Positions 1 through 6,700 of a DNA stretch of 12,031 bases are shown here, piece by piece (position 1 is the first letter of the stretch; every line of letters begins with the position of its first letter). The notes under the pieces were generated by a model, which made no database searches, was not told where the DNA came from, and worked only from the letters and a program-made list of their open reading frames with translations. The translations under genes and the position numbers were made by a program. Source of the stretch: Cytophagia bacterium (GTDB lineage Bacteria; Bacteroidota; Bacteroidia; Cytophagales; Cyclobacteriaceae); assembly GCA_013373005.1 (NCBI GenBank), contig JABXIP010000137.1, positions 1 through 12,031 of the forward strand, written 5' to 3'.

Positions 1-521
1 CCCGGTAAAAAGCCAAGGTTCTCCCCCGCCTCCACAGCCGGTCTTGTGATAATGATTTTTTGAACCTCTTTGTTTTTTAAGGCTCGAACAGCCATAGCCA
101 CGGAGATAAAGGTTTTCCCTGAACCGGCCGGACCAATAGCAAAAACCAGATCATTGTTATGAACCGCCTCCACCAAGGTTCTCTGATTTTGGGTTTTCGG
201 CTTTATCACGTTGCCGCGATTACCATAAACCAAGGTCTCATCGCTGCCATCTTTATCTAAATGACTTACTTCACTGCGTACATAAGATTTCACGCTTTCC
301 TGAGTAACCTTGCCATATTTATGATAGTGCTTTACCAGTGACTGCACAATGTCATTGATTTGAATAATCTCAGAAGCGCTACCTTTAATCAACAGTTCAT
401 TACCTCTGGAAACGATCTTGCTCTTTGGAAAAGCCGAAGCAACCTCTTTGATGTTCGCATTCCCCACACCGAGGAAATCGACCATTGTAATATTATCTAG
501 AGTTATTAGTTTTTCTACCAA
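1..521 (-). CDS. phoH: PhoH-like P-loop ATPase, N-terminal part (3' end cut by window edge)
   Basis: The frame reads from 521 to the left edge and gives 173 residues without a stop. A Walker A motif, GPAGSGKT, is at about residues 130-137, and the stretch IIITRPAVEAGENLGFLP (about 156-173) is characteristic of the PhoH family. PhoH proteins are cytoplasmic ATPases linked to RNA metabolism; the exact substrate is unknown. Residues 1-110 form the small N-terminal domain usual in bacterial PhoH-like proteins. I chose a TTG start at 519-521 because it gives MVEKLITLDNITMVDFLG, which matches the usual family N-terminus, and an in-frame TGA lies just upstream. The first ATG, at 483-485, would remove 12 conserved-looking residues. 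No Shine-Dalgarno site is visible. The gene is divergent from the DUF62 gene. About half of the usual ~320 residues are present. Confidence 0.93.
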   Translation of the reverse strand, partial: MVEKLITLDNITMVDFLGVGNANIKEVASAFPKSKIVSRGNELLIKGSASEIIQINDIVQSLVKHYHKYGKVTQESVKSYVRSEVSHLDKDGSDETLVYGNRGNVIKPKTQNQRTLVEAVHNNDLVFAIGPAGSGKTFISVAMAVRALKNKEVQKIIITRPAVEAGENLGFLP

Positions 522-542
522 ATTTCAGATGCTTGTAAATGA

Positions 543-572
543 TTGTCTAAGCCTAAATTTTCAATATTTTTG
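543..572 (+). promoter_or_regulatory. Bacteroidota-type promoter for the DUF62-ABM pair
   Basis: A -33-type TTG at 543-545 and a perfect TAnnTTTG -7 box (TATTTTTG, 565-572) are separated by 19 bases, which fits the Bacteroidota primary-sigma consensus. The predicted start near 579 leaves a leader of about 30 nt before the ATG at 611. This is a sequence match only. Confidence 0.6.
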
Positions 573-610
573 CTTTCACTAAATTATAGAATTAACGCCA
601 AACGCCACAT

Positions 611-1351
611 ATGACCCTTATCACTTTCACTTCAGATTTTGGACGGAGTGACCATTATGTGGCGCAATTTAAGGCGAGAATTCTTTCGGCATATCCACAA
701 GCCCAAATTGTTGATATATCCCACGAAATAAAGACCTTCAACATCGCTCACTTGTCCCATACTTTAGGCTCTGTTTTCAGGGACTTTCCTAAGGGCTCCA
801 TACACCTTGTAGGTGGTAATATGCAGGGAGACTATCTGGTAGCCCAAATTGAAGAGCACCTGTTCGTGGTTCCAGACAATGGGGTATTGAGCCTTATTTC
901 AGATCAGACAGCTCAGGTTTTCAAACTGAAGGTTGAAAAGAATCCGAATAAGGAAATCCCTACTGCTATAGCCCAACTGGCTCAAGGTGAAAAGCCTGAA
1001 AGCCTTGGCGAATCGATTACTGAATACAAGCAATATATGCGAAGAAAGTCTCGTGCAACTAAACGCGAGATTTCGGGCCATGTAATTCATGTAGACCATT
1101 TTGGTAATCTCATTACGAATATTGAAAAGGTTGACTTTGATATTCTGAGCAGAAGCCGCAATTACACCATATTCTTTGCGAGAGAAACGGTGAATTCGGT
1201 GCAAACATCTATCGATCAGGTTGACCCGGGAGATGTTTTTGTAATGTTTACCGATGGTGAACAGTTGATGATTGGCATCAATCAGGGTAACGGCAGCCAA
1301 CTTTTAGGGCTCGAGTATGACAGCCCGGTAACCATTCAATTTGAAGAGTAA
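611..1351 (+). CDS. SAM hydroxide adenosyltransferase-family protein (DUF62)
   Basis: The 246-aa product belongs to the DUF62/SAM_adeno_trans family, related to fluorinase and chlorinase. Known members hydrolyse S-adenosylmethionine to adenosine and methionine in the cytoplasm. Family signatures seen are TSDFGRSDHYV (residues 7-17), IVDISHEI (33-40), FPKGSIHLV (59-67), PDNGVLSLI (88-96) and, in the C-terminal beta-barrel domain, GHVIHVDHFGNLITNI (156-171). The protein is slightly short for the family (about 260-280). The segment after IHLV reads GGNMQGDY instead of the DPGVGT-x-R motif that carries the catalytic Asp and Arg in characterised archaeal members, so activity may differ. The stop overlaps the next start by one base (TAATG), which implies translational coupling to the ABM gene. 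The ATG at 611 follows a good promoter; no clear Shine-Dalgarno is present. Confidence 0.88.
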   Translation: MTLITFTSDFGRSDHYVAQFKARILSAYPQAQIVDISHEIKTFNIAHLSHTLGSVFRDFPKGSIHLVGGNMQGDYLVAQIEEHLFVVPDNGVLSLISDQTAQVFKLKVEKNPNKEIPTAIAQLAQGEKPESLGESITEYKQYMRRKSRATKREISGHVIHVDHFGNLITNIEKVDFDILSRSRNYTIFFARETVNSVQTSIDQVDPGDVFVMFTDGEQLMIGINQGNGSQLLGLEYDSPVTIQFEE

Positions 1352-1644
1352 TGCTGATTAGAATAGTTCGAATGACCTTCAAACCTGAGGAAGTAGAGCC
1401 TTTTTTAGAGCTTTTCGACCAAACCAAAGAAAAGATTCGTCATTTCCCGGGATGTAAGCACTTGGAATTAATGAAAGACTATAACGACCCAAACATTTTT
1501 GTGACCTATAGTTATTGGGAGTCTGAAGAGCATTTGAATCAATATCGATCCTCTCCTCTTTTTGGTGAAGTTTGGCAAGCCACCAAAGCCAAATTTGCCG
1601 ATAAACCGGTGGCGTTTTCTTCTAAGAAGATTGTAAAGGTTTAA
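1351..1644 (+). CDS. Antibiotic biosynthesis monooxygenase-fold (ABM) protein
   Basis: The 97-aa product has the pattern of a dimeric alpha+beta barrel ABM domain: strand MLIRIVRMTF (1-10), helix PEEVEPFLELFDQTKEKIRHFPGC (12-35), strand HLELMKDYNDPNIFVTYSYWES (37-58) and helix EEHLNQYRSSPLFGEVWQATKAKF (59-82). The GC-HLEL and W-s-EEHLNQYRSS elements are typical of the family. Members include cofactor-free quinol monooxygenases, haem-degrading enzymes and many uncharacterised small proteins; nothing here fixes a substrate. Its ATG shares one base with the DUF62 stop, so the two genes are almost certainly co-transcribed and coupled. Confidence 0.87.
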   Translation: MLIRIVRMTFKPEEVEPFLELFDQTKEKIRHFPGCKHLELMKDYNDPNIFVTYSYWESEEHLNQYRSSPLFGEVWQATKAKFADKPVAFSSKKIVKV

Positions 1645-1661
1645 TTTCCAAAACTTTAATC

Positions 1662-1742
1662 TTCGTCACCCTGAACTTGTTTCAGGGTCTATTGTAATGG
1701 TTAAATAGTGAGAAGATTCTGAAACAAGTTCAGAATGACGAA
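1662..1742. repeat. Nested inverted-repeat (REP-like) intergenic element
   Basis: Two 29-bp arms, 1662-1690 and 1714-1742, are imperfect inverted repeats around a 23-nt spacer. Each arm is also a small hairpin: ACCCTGAA/TTCAGGGT (1668-1675 with 1681-1688) and ATTCTGAA/TTCAGAAT (1716-1723 with 1729-1736), both with 5-nt loops. The differences between arms are compensated within each small hairpin. It lies between the ABM stop and the tRNA promoter, and resembles short palindromic elements scattered in Bacteroidota genomes. It may also attenuate read-through from the ABM gene. Confidence 0.75.
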
Positions 1743-1768
1743 ACCATGAATTTTCCTTTACCTCAAGG

Positions 1769-1799
1769 TTGTTTAATAAAAAATCTTTACTCATTTTTG
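1769..1799 (+). promoter_or_regulatory. Likely promoter of tRNA-Leu
   Basis: A TTG at 1769-1771 and a near-consensus -7 box (CATTTTTG, 1792-1799; one mismatch to TAnnTTTG) are separated by 20 bases. Transcription would start near 1806, about 30 nt before the mature tRNA. Confidence 0.5.
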
Positions 1800-1834
1800 C
1801 ACACCCAATTTCAAGGAGGATATATCTTCCAAAT

Positions 1835-1916
1835 GCCTAGGTGGCGGAATTGGTAGACGCGTTGGTCTCAAACACCAATGTCTTCGGACGTGCCGGTTCG
1901 ACTCCGGCCCTAGGTA
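1835..1916 (+). tRNA. tRNA-Leu (anticodon CAA)
   Basis: The acceptor stem pairs 1835-1841 with 1909-1915 (first pair G-U), and the discriminator is A at 1916. The anticodon stem TTGGT/ACCAA (1862-1866 with 1874-1878) encloses the loop CTCAAAC, with anticodon CAA at 1869-1871, reading UUG codons. A long class II variable arm (about 1879-1891) and the T arm GCCGG-TTCGACT-CCGGC (1892-1908) complete a leucine tRNA. The 3' CCA is not encoded. It sits alone, with its own promoter and terminator. Confidence 0.96.
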
Positions 1917-1923
1917 CTCCTTT

Positions 1924-1953
1924 AAAAGGAGAGCTAAAAAGCTCTCCTTTTTT
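1924..1953 (+). terminator. Rho-independent terminator after tRNA-Leu
   Basis: An 11-bp perfect stem, AAAAGGAGAGC (1924-1934) with GCTCTCCTTTT (1941-1951), has a 6-nt loop and runs into T residues at 1948-1953. The reverse strand also ends in TTTT, so it could stop transcripts of the convergent gene that ends at 2051. Confidence 0.85.
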
Positions 1954-2016
1954 AATTTACCCAAATCCTATCTAATTATTAATCAACACCTTGCGATCTT
2001 AATTTTTGTATTTTAT

Positions 2017-2033
2017 CCGGTTCGACAATGGCC
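2017..2033 (+). repeat. Left imperfect direct repeat, similar to tRNA-Leu T arm
   Basis: Ten bases, CCGGTTCGAC, are identical to the T arm of the adjacent tRNA-Leu (1893-1902), followed three bases later by GGCC as in the tRNA. The part GTTCGACAATGGCC (2020-2033) recurs at 3402-3416 with one extra base. It could be a decayed attachment-site remnant; this is inference. Confidence 0.4.
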
Positions 2034-2050
2034 AGATTTTTATGAAAAAA

Positions 2051-3274
2051 TCAGACTTGCTCATCTAGAATTGCAATTACTGAGCATTCGATGTAGTACA
2101 AAAACAACTCCTTGCATTGATACAATTCCATTGTTGTGTAGTTTTTTCTGTTATCGTTAAAATGTACTTGACTATTTCTGACCTGGACAATGAAGTCAAT
2201 CCCATCAAATAACTTTTGATCACCTTTTACCCTTTCAATTATAAGATCAAATTTCTTGGGAATATTTATCTCAACATTTAACAATGAAAGCAACAACCTA
2301 AATTGATTTGCAGCAGTTAAGTTTGAATTTTTATCCAAGGCCTTCCTTCTCGATTTTACAACCCACTGAAATAAAATTTCTAAAGAAATCTGGGATAGAA
2401 CAATAGAATTGTTTGAATAGTCAGAATTGGATTTAGCTTCTAAATACCAATGTAAAACATCTCTTAAAACTGGTCTTTGCTTCTCATCAACCCAGATTGC
2501 CATAAACTTTGGCCAATATTCAATCAAGAAATCGGCATCTCTTTTAGAAAGGACTGATTCGAAATATCCTTTATATCTCCTTAGGAGTCTACCACTTACA
2601 TCTTTCCAAACATTTCTTTCCTTTAGATACCCCTCTTCCAATATAGGCCTGGTTAGAGCCCCGCAAGCAAAGCTTAGAAAAAAACTTAGCCCATCAGAAA
2701 TCTGATCCCATTTGTGCTTATTTATTGACCTTTTACCTTCTGTGCGAGTGAGTTCTCCAGAATGCGTAATTATGTAACCTCCAATTTCTTTTAACCTTTT
2801 GTACTTATTAAAATGTCCATCTACTGGCTTAAGTTGAATCTGATAATCATCCCAGTGCATTAATAAAACCCCATTTATCAAAGGGTCATCCATCTTTAAA
2901 GATTTATTCCTTATTAAGAGTTGAGGGAAATTTGGAAGTTTAAAAGTGATCCTATCACATTTACTAAATTTTGGAATCTTAAGCTCCTTGATAACAATAA
3001 ACTTCACGCTATTATTAGAAGACCAATTGAGCAAATGAAGTTGACCTATTGGATCTGAGTCTACAAATAGCTGGAAAGTGCCATCATAGTCATCCTTAAA
3101 AAGATTAAAAAAATTATCTCTCGATTGACTCTGCGACTCCCCTTGAAGAATCACTGATGGTGCAGGATACCATTTAAAGAGGAGTTTACCATTTATAAGC
3201 ATTTCAATGGTCTTGGATTTCAGCAAAAAAGCATCACTTTCCAACAACAGTATGTCCTCGTTCGGTTCTTCCAT
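2051..3274 (-). CDS. Uncharacterised protein with C-terminal HEPN-like domain (YopA-central/ApeA-like architecture suspected)
   Basis: The 407-aa product has no signal peptide or membrane segment. Residues 1-150 are strand-rich. The middle contains GGYIITHSGELTR (165-177) and DGLSFFLSFACGALTRPI (194-211), reminiscent of the central domain of YopA-like proteins. Residues about 285-400 are helical and contain R366-N-S-Q-V-H371, an R-x4-H motif as in HEPN ribonuclease domains (for example the anti-phage protein ApeA). I therefore suspect a stand-alone HEPN RNase, possibly defensive; the family assignment is tentative and there is no toxin-antitoxin partner beside it. The gene is visibly richer in A+T than the T9SS genes. 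The ATG at 3274 has a GGAGG (3285-3289) 10 nt upstream. It sits next to tRNA-Leu and between imperfect direct repeats (2020-2033, 3402-3416), consistent with acquisition as a single-gene insert. Confidence 0.8.
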   Translation of the reverse strand: MEEPNEDILLLESDAFLLKSKTIEMLINGKLLFKWYPAPSVILQGESQSQSRDNFFNLFKDDYDGTFQLFVDSDPIGQLHLLNWSSNNSVKFIVIKELKIPKFSKCDRITFKLPNFPQLLIRNKSLKMDDPLINGVLLMHWDDYQIQLKPVDGHFNKYKRLKEIGGYIITHSGELTRTEGKRSINKHKWDQISDGLSFFLSFACGALTRPILEEGYLKERNVWKDVSGRLLRRYKGYFESVLSKRDADFLIEYWPKFMAIWVDEKQRPVLRDVLHWYLEAKSNSDYSNNSIVLSQISLEILFQWVVKSRRKALDKNSNLTAANQFRLLLSLLNVEINIPKKFDLIIERVKGDQKLFDGIDFIVQVRNSQVHFNDNRKNYTTMELYQCKELFLYYIECSVIAILDEQV

Positions 3275-3401
3275 TAAAAGTTTACCTCCATTCAGATTTG
3301 AATAGAATCTTACACAGCGTTTGAAAGATACATATTTATTATCAAGCCGATTTTATTCTATGAATTAGTTGATAGATTTCATAAAGCCCATATGCTAAAT
3401 A

Positions 3402-3416
3402 GTTCGACAACTGGCC
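3402..3416 (+). repeat. Right imperfect direct repeat flanking the HEPN-like gene
   Basis: GTTCGACAACTGGCC matches 2020-2033 except for one inserted C. It overlaps a 14-bp near-palindrome, CAACTGGCCGGTTG (3408-3421, one G-T wobble). GGTAC at 3424-3428 recalls the GGTAC ending the tRNA-Leu region. It may be the second border of an insert. Confidence 0.4.
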
Positions 3417-3429
3417 GGTTGAGGGTACA

Positions 3430-3455
3430 AAAGCCTCGACTTGGTCGGGGCTTTT
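3430..3455 (+). terminator. Rho-independent terminator without an obvious plus-strand gene
   Basis: The stem AAAGCCTCGAC/GTCGGGGCTTT (11 bp, one T-G wobble, loop TTG) is followed by a T-rich tract to about 3461. Polarity favours the plus strand, yet the nearest upstream plus-strand gene is tRNA-Leu, 1.5 kb away with its own terminator. It may have been displaced by the insertion of the HEPN-like gene. Confidence 0.65.
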
Positions 3456-3463
3456 TCTTTTTC

Positions 3464-3551
3464 ATCCCGACCGCAGCGGAGGGATCTACCTAGTAATAGC
3501 CACTTGTTCACATATTTTTCGCCTGGCTGATCCTTCGGCTTCGCTCAGGAT
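3464..3551. repeat. Two short REP-type hairpins
   Basis: The first hairpin pairs ATCCC (3464-3468) with GGGAT (3481-3485) and has an inner CCG-cag-CGG. The second pairs ATCCT (3530-3534) with AGGAT (3547-3551) around TCGGCTTCGCTC. Both resemble short palindromes common between genes in Bacteroidota. This is the left half of the 517-base gap between genes (3275-3791); I see no credible coding sequence in the gap. Confidence 0.6.
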
Positions 3552-3602
3552 GGAAAAAGATGCCGATTCTACGAAGCTCAGTTTTGCAACAGATATTCAT
3601 GG

Positions 3603-3733
3603 TTATGACATTGGGCTACGCTGTAGCCGGAAACGTTGATAGCACTAATTAGTCTTAGCGAGACGCAAAGACTAGTAATAAGACTAATAATCATTTCACT
3701 AAAGCCCAGCTCCAGAGGAGCTTAATGTCATAA
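3603..3733. repeat. Composite multi-hairpin intergenic element
   Basis: An outer stem pairs TTATGACATT (3603-3612) with AATGTCATAA (3724-3733), continued by GGGCT (3613-3617) with AGCCC (3703-3707). Inside are a perfect 6-bp hairpin GGCTAC-gct-GTAGCC (3614-3628), which competes with GGGCT; a hairpin AGTCTT..AAGACT (3651-3673) with inner GCG-aga-CGC; and AGCTCC-aga-GGAGCT (3708-3722). ATTAGTCTT (3648-3656) can instead pair with AAGACTAAT (3680-3688). It may be a folded non-coding element or a decayed repeat; function unknown. Confidence 0.55.
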
Positions 3734-3756
3734 AAACCAATCTTAAAAAGGAAGAG

Positions 3757-3770
3757 AGCTCCAGAGGAGC
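3757..3770. repeat. Second copy of the AGCTCCAGAGGAGC palindrome
   Basis: These 14 bases are identical to 3708-3721, 49 bp downstream, and can form a 5- to 6-bp stem with an AGA loop. The copy ends 21 bases past the porU2 stop, so it could form in the 3' end of that mRNA. No T-tract follows on the minus strand close by. Confidence 0.6.
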
Positions 3771-3791
3771 GGAATATCGAAGCTCTATAGC

Positions 3792-6700
3792 CTACCTAAT
3801 AATCACAATCTTGCCGAAGTCGTTATTGAAGGCTTTGTCTTTGGCAGTGCCGCGGTGGCCAAGGTCCTGTCCATTGGATTTTACTTGTACCCGATAGATA
3901 TAGGTTCCATTGGCGAGTACATCGCCAAATTCATCGCGGCCGTCCCAGGCATATTCAGTGATGTTGTTTCCTATTCGAATGGGACCTATCTCATCCTGCG
4001 TTATCTCTCTCACCAACTTCCCTGATACCGTAAATATCTGAATCTTAATTTGGTCTGGAATTTCACTCCCAGTTAAAGTAAACACAAAGCGAGTACTCGT
4101 TGAAAACGGATTCGGATATGGATAGAAATGCGTAATAGTCGATTCACTTACTACCTCAAAGGTGATTTCGTATGGCGCAACACCTGCCCGATTACCTGAA
4201 GCATCAGAGGCGTTTACTTGCAGCATGTATTCACCATCGGCTAAAGCCTCTGGCTGGAACTGTACTTTGAAGTTTTCATTCTCCGTAGCTGGAGTGAAAT
4301 TCACAAAACCATCAGAGAAGTTGATGCGCTCTAGGGTACAGCCTTCACAAATCTGCCCAAGGAAAATTTCAACCCCTGTAGTGTCTGTTTTGAACAGGTA
4401 AGGGTTATTATCCCTGAGCTCAATATCTACTGTTGGCGTTGGCGAAACCATGTCACCATCCACAATGTACACTCCATCGAAGGTCACATCCATCGCAGGG
4501 TTCACATCATCACGTTTAACGTTCAGGAAGGCATCGAGGCGAATAACATTGTTGGTATAATACTGCTCCTGTTCATCGCCCGGGTTTACAAAGATTTGAA
4601 AGTCATTCAGCCCAACCTGACCTTGTGTAGCAATCGGCACAACAAAATCTACCGATTCACCTGCAGCCACCGGAGGTATCTGAACATTCGCAGCTACTAC
4701 ATTAGAGGTGGTTTGATTAGTAATGCTATAGTTCACATTCAATTGTCCTTGAAAGTCGTAGGCCGAGATATTAGTAAATCTGAACTGCGCTTCGAAGGGC
4801 TCACCGTCTTGTAATTCTATTTGCTCGTTCTGGTCGTTCTGCAAGGTCAGCACTCCTTCAGGTACTCCCTGATATGAGACCGACCAATTTTTGAACTGTG
4901 GCGGTGTGGCAGAAACATGATCTGCCGCACTCAGGAATAGCCTCACAAAAGGATATTCCTGTGGGTCTATACTACTTAGGTCAAGTTGATCAATATTATT
5001 CAGTGTAAACAAGGTGGTTTCGGTGCCATCCTGTTTTCTTCCTCTCACTTCAAAAACCAATTCATCTTCCGTTGGCTCATCATCAATTGTCTTTAATAAT
5101 TGCCCCCATTGGCTTACCGGACCAATAACTGGAGAAATAGCCGAACCACTATCTGTGCTGGCAAAAATGGAAGTCTGGAAAGAAATTTCAGTCCTAGAAG
5201 CATTTGTTTGAGCGCCTACAGGAATTCCTTTCACTATGGTAGAAGTACCTACAGTAGCACCTTTCACTCCATAAATAATCAAAGGGTCTCCTGCATCATT
5301 TGGGAGTTCATTAAAATCGATACCAACTCTGGCAAATTGGCTTTTAGTTAAATCGGTCCAAGATCCGTAATTCAGCTGCCCTATGCTGAACATCAATACA
5401 AAATCGCCAGTACCAACTTCATCCATATAGTTTTTAATGTAGGAATCCGCATCATCAATAGCGGAAATCAAATTACTATCAGGAAAACGATTCGTGACTT
5501 GTGGCACTCTTCCGCAATTCAATGGATCCTGCTCTTCAAAAGTTACCCCTGGTGTCCGGAGCACCACATAAGGTCTGCCGCTATCCTTATCGAATGCAAT
5601 AGCATTAAGAGATTCCGGAGCACAGGCACCATTGGTAGCACTGCTAAATAGCGACTGATCATTAACTTCAATCGTCATTTCCAGCGGATCACCTCCCAAT
5701 GGATGCAGGTTCCCATAGGTAACCACATTAATGGTGGTTTCATTGCCTTCAAAAATCCACGATTTAGTGCTTTGGTTCTTGGCAATTGAGCTAAGGCTTA
5801 AGTCTCTAAACTGATCAAACTCTGTTTGAGCCCAGCCCTCCACACCATTCTGAATATTCGTAAAGGTTGAAATCACCCAAGGGACAGGGGTCTCAAGTAA
5901 TTCATTCTCAAAAATGGTTCGCCAGTAATATTGAATGGTATCATTCACTGTGTATGGCAAGAGGTTTACCTCCCATGTGGCCAGCCCTTTGCCAGTGAGA
6001 TTATTGCTTTGCTTCCAGGGGCTATCGAAAGTAACGACCGTGTCAATCTCAACCACAAAATTCTGGTCATTGGCCTTTAAGTTTGCTGACTGAACAACGA
6101 GTTCGACAGTTTGCTTATCCAGCGTAGCGAAATTGGATGGAGCCGTATTGAAGGTTCCTGAGGCACCCAGAAAAATGGTTGCCGAAGCACTATTGTTGAA
6201 CTCGCTACCTTCTTCAACATCATTGTCCAAATCCAGAAAAACCTCGAATAAATTCTCACCAAACGCATTCAAGCCTTGATTAGAAATCTGATAGAAAACA
6301 GTATCCCTATTCTTTACCGGAGGCACTTGTATTTCGGGCAAATCTATAAGTGTACCGTCTGGAAGGGTTCTTCGAACATTCACAGAAACCGGCCTATCCG
6401 TAGTTCTTCCGGCATTATTGACTACAACAGCCAGATTGAAGAATGGCGATGCAGCTGTTACCGGTAAATTATTAATAGAACGGGCCTTAATATCTTCTTC
6501 CCTTACGATATAATCTACCTTATCGTGACCAAAAATAGCAATGGAAGGATCTCCCTGGAGATTAGTTTGCTCTACTAAGGCATAGTCTGTTTCATTCATG
6601 GCAAACCCCTGCAGGTGCCTCCTTATGGCTTCCTGCTGAATGTGACCAATTGACTTAGTCATCCATAGTGTATCAGTGAACACTTCATAAAATACCCCTG

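Noticed and set aside
899..1300. 133-aa open frame antisense to the DUF62 gene
   Set aside because: It is fully covered by a well-supported gene on the other strand, has no recognisable domain and is a reading-frame shadow.
1833..1856. Seven-codon leader-like frame starting across the tRNA-Leu 5' end, preceded by AAGGAGG
   Set aside because: It runs into the mature tRNA, and the spacing from the SD-like sequence is too long (about 13 nt).
3395..3428. Second, partial tRNA near TTCGACAA
   Set aside because: The bases on either side of the T-loop-like sequence do not form a T stem, and no anticodon arm is visible upstream.
3708..3770. CRISPR-like repeats from the two AGCTCCAGAGGAGC copies
   Set aside because: Only two 14-bp copies exist, they are palindromic, and there are no cas genes; a dispersed repeat fits better.
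3701..3791. Rho-independent terminator for the porU2 operon
   Set aside because: The AGCTCC hairpins are short and on the minus strand are not followed by a T-tract directly after the stem.
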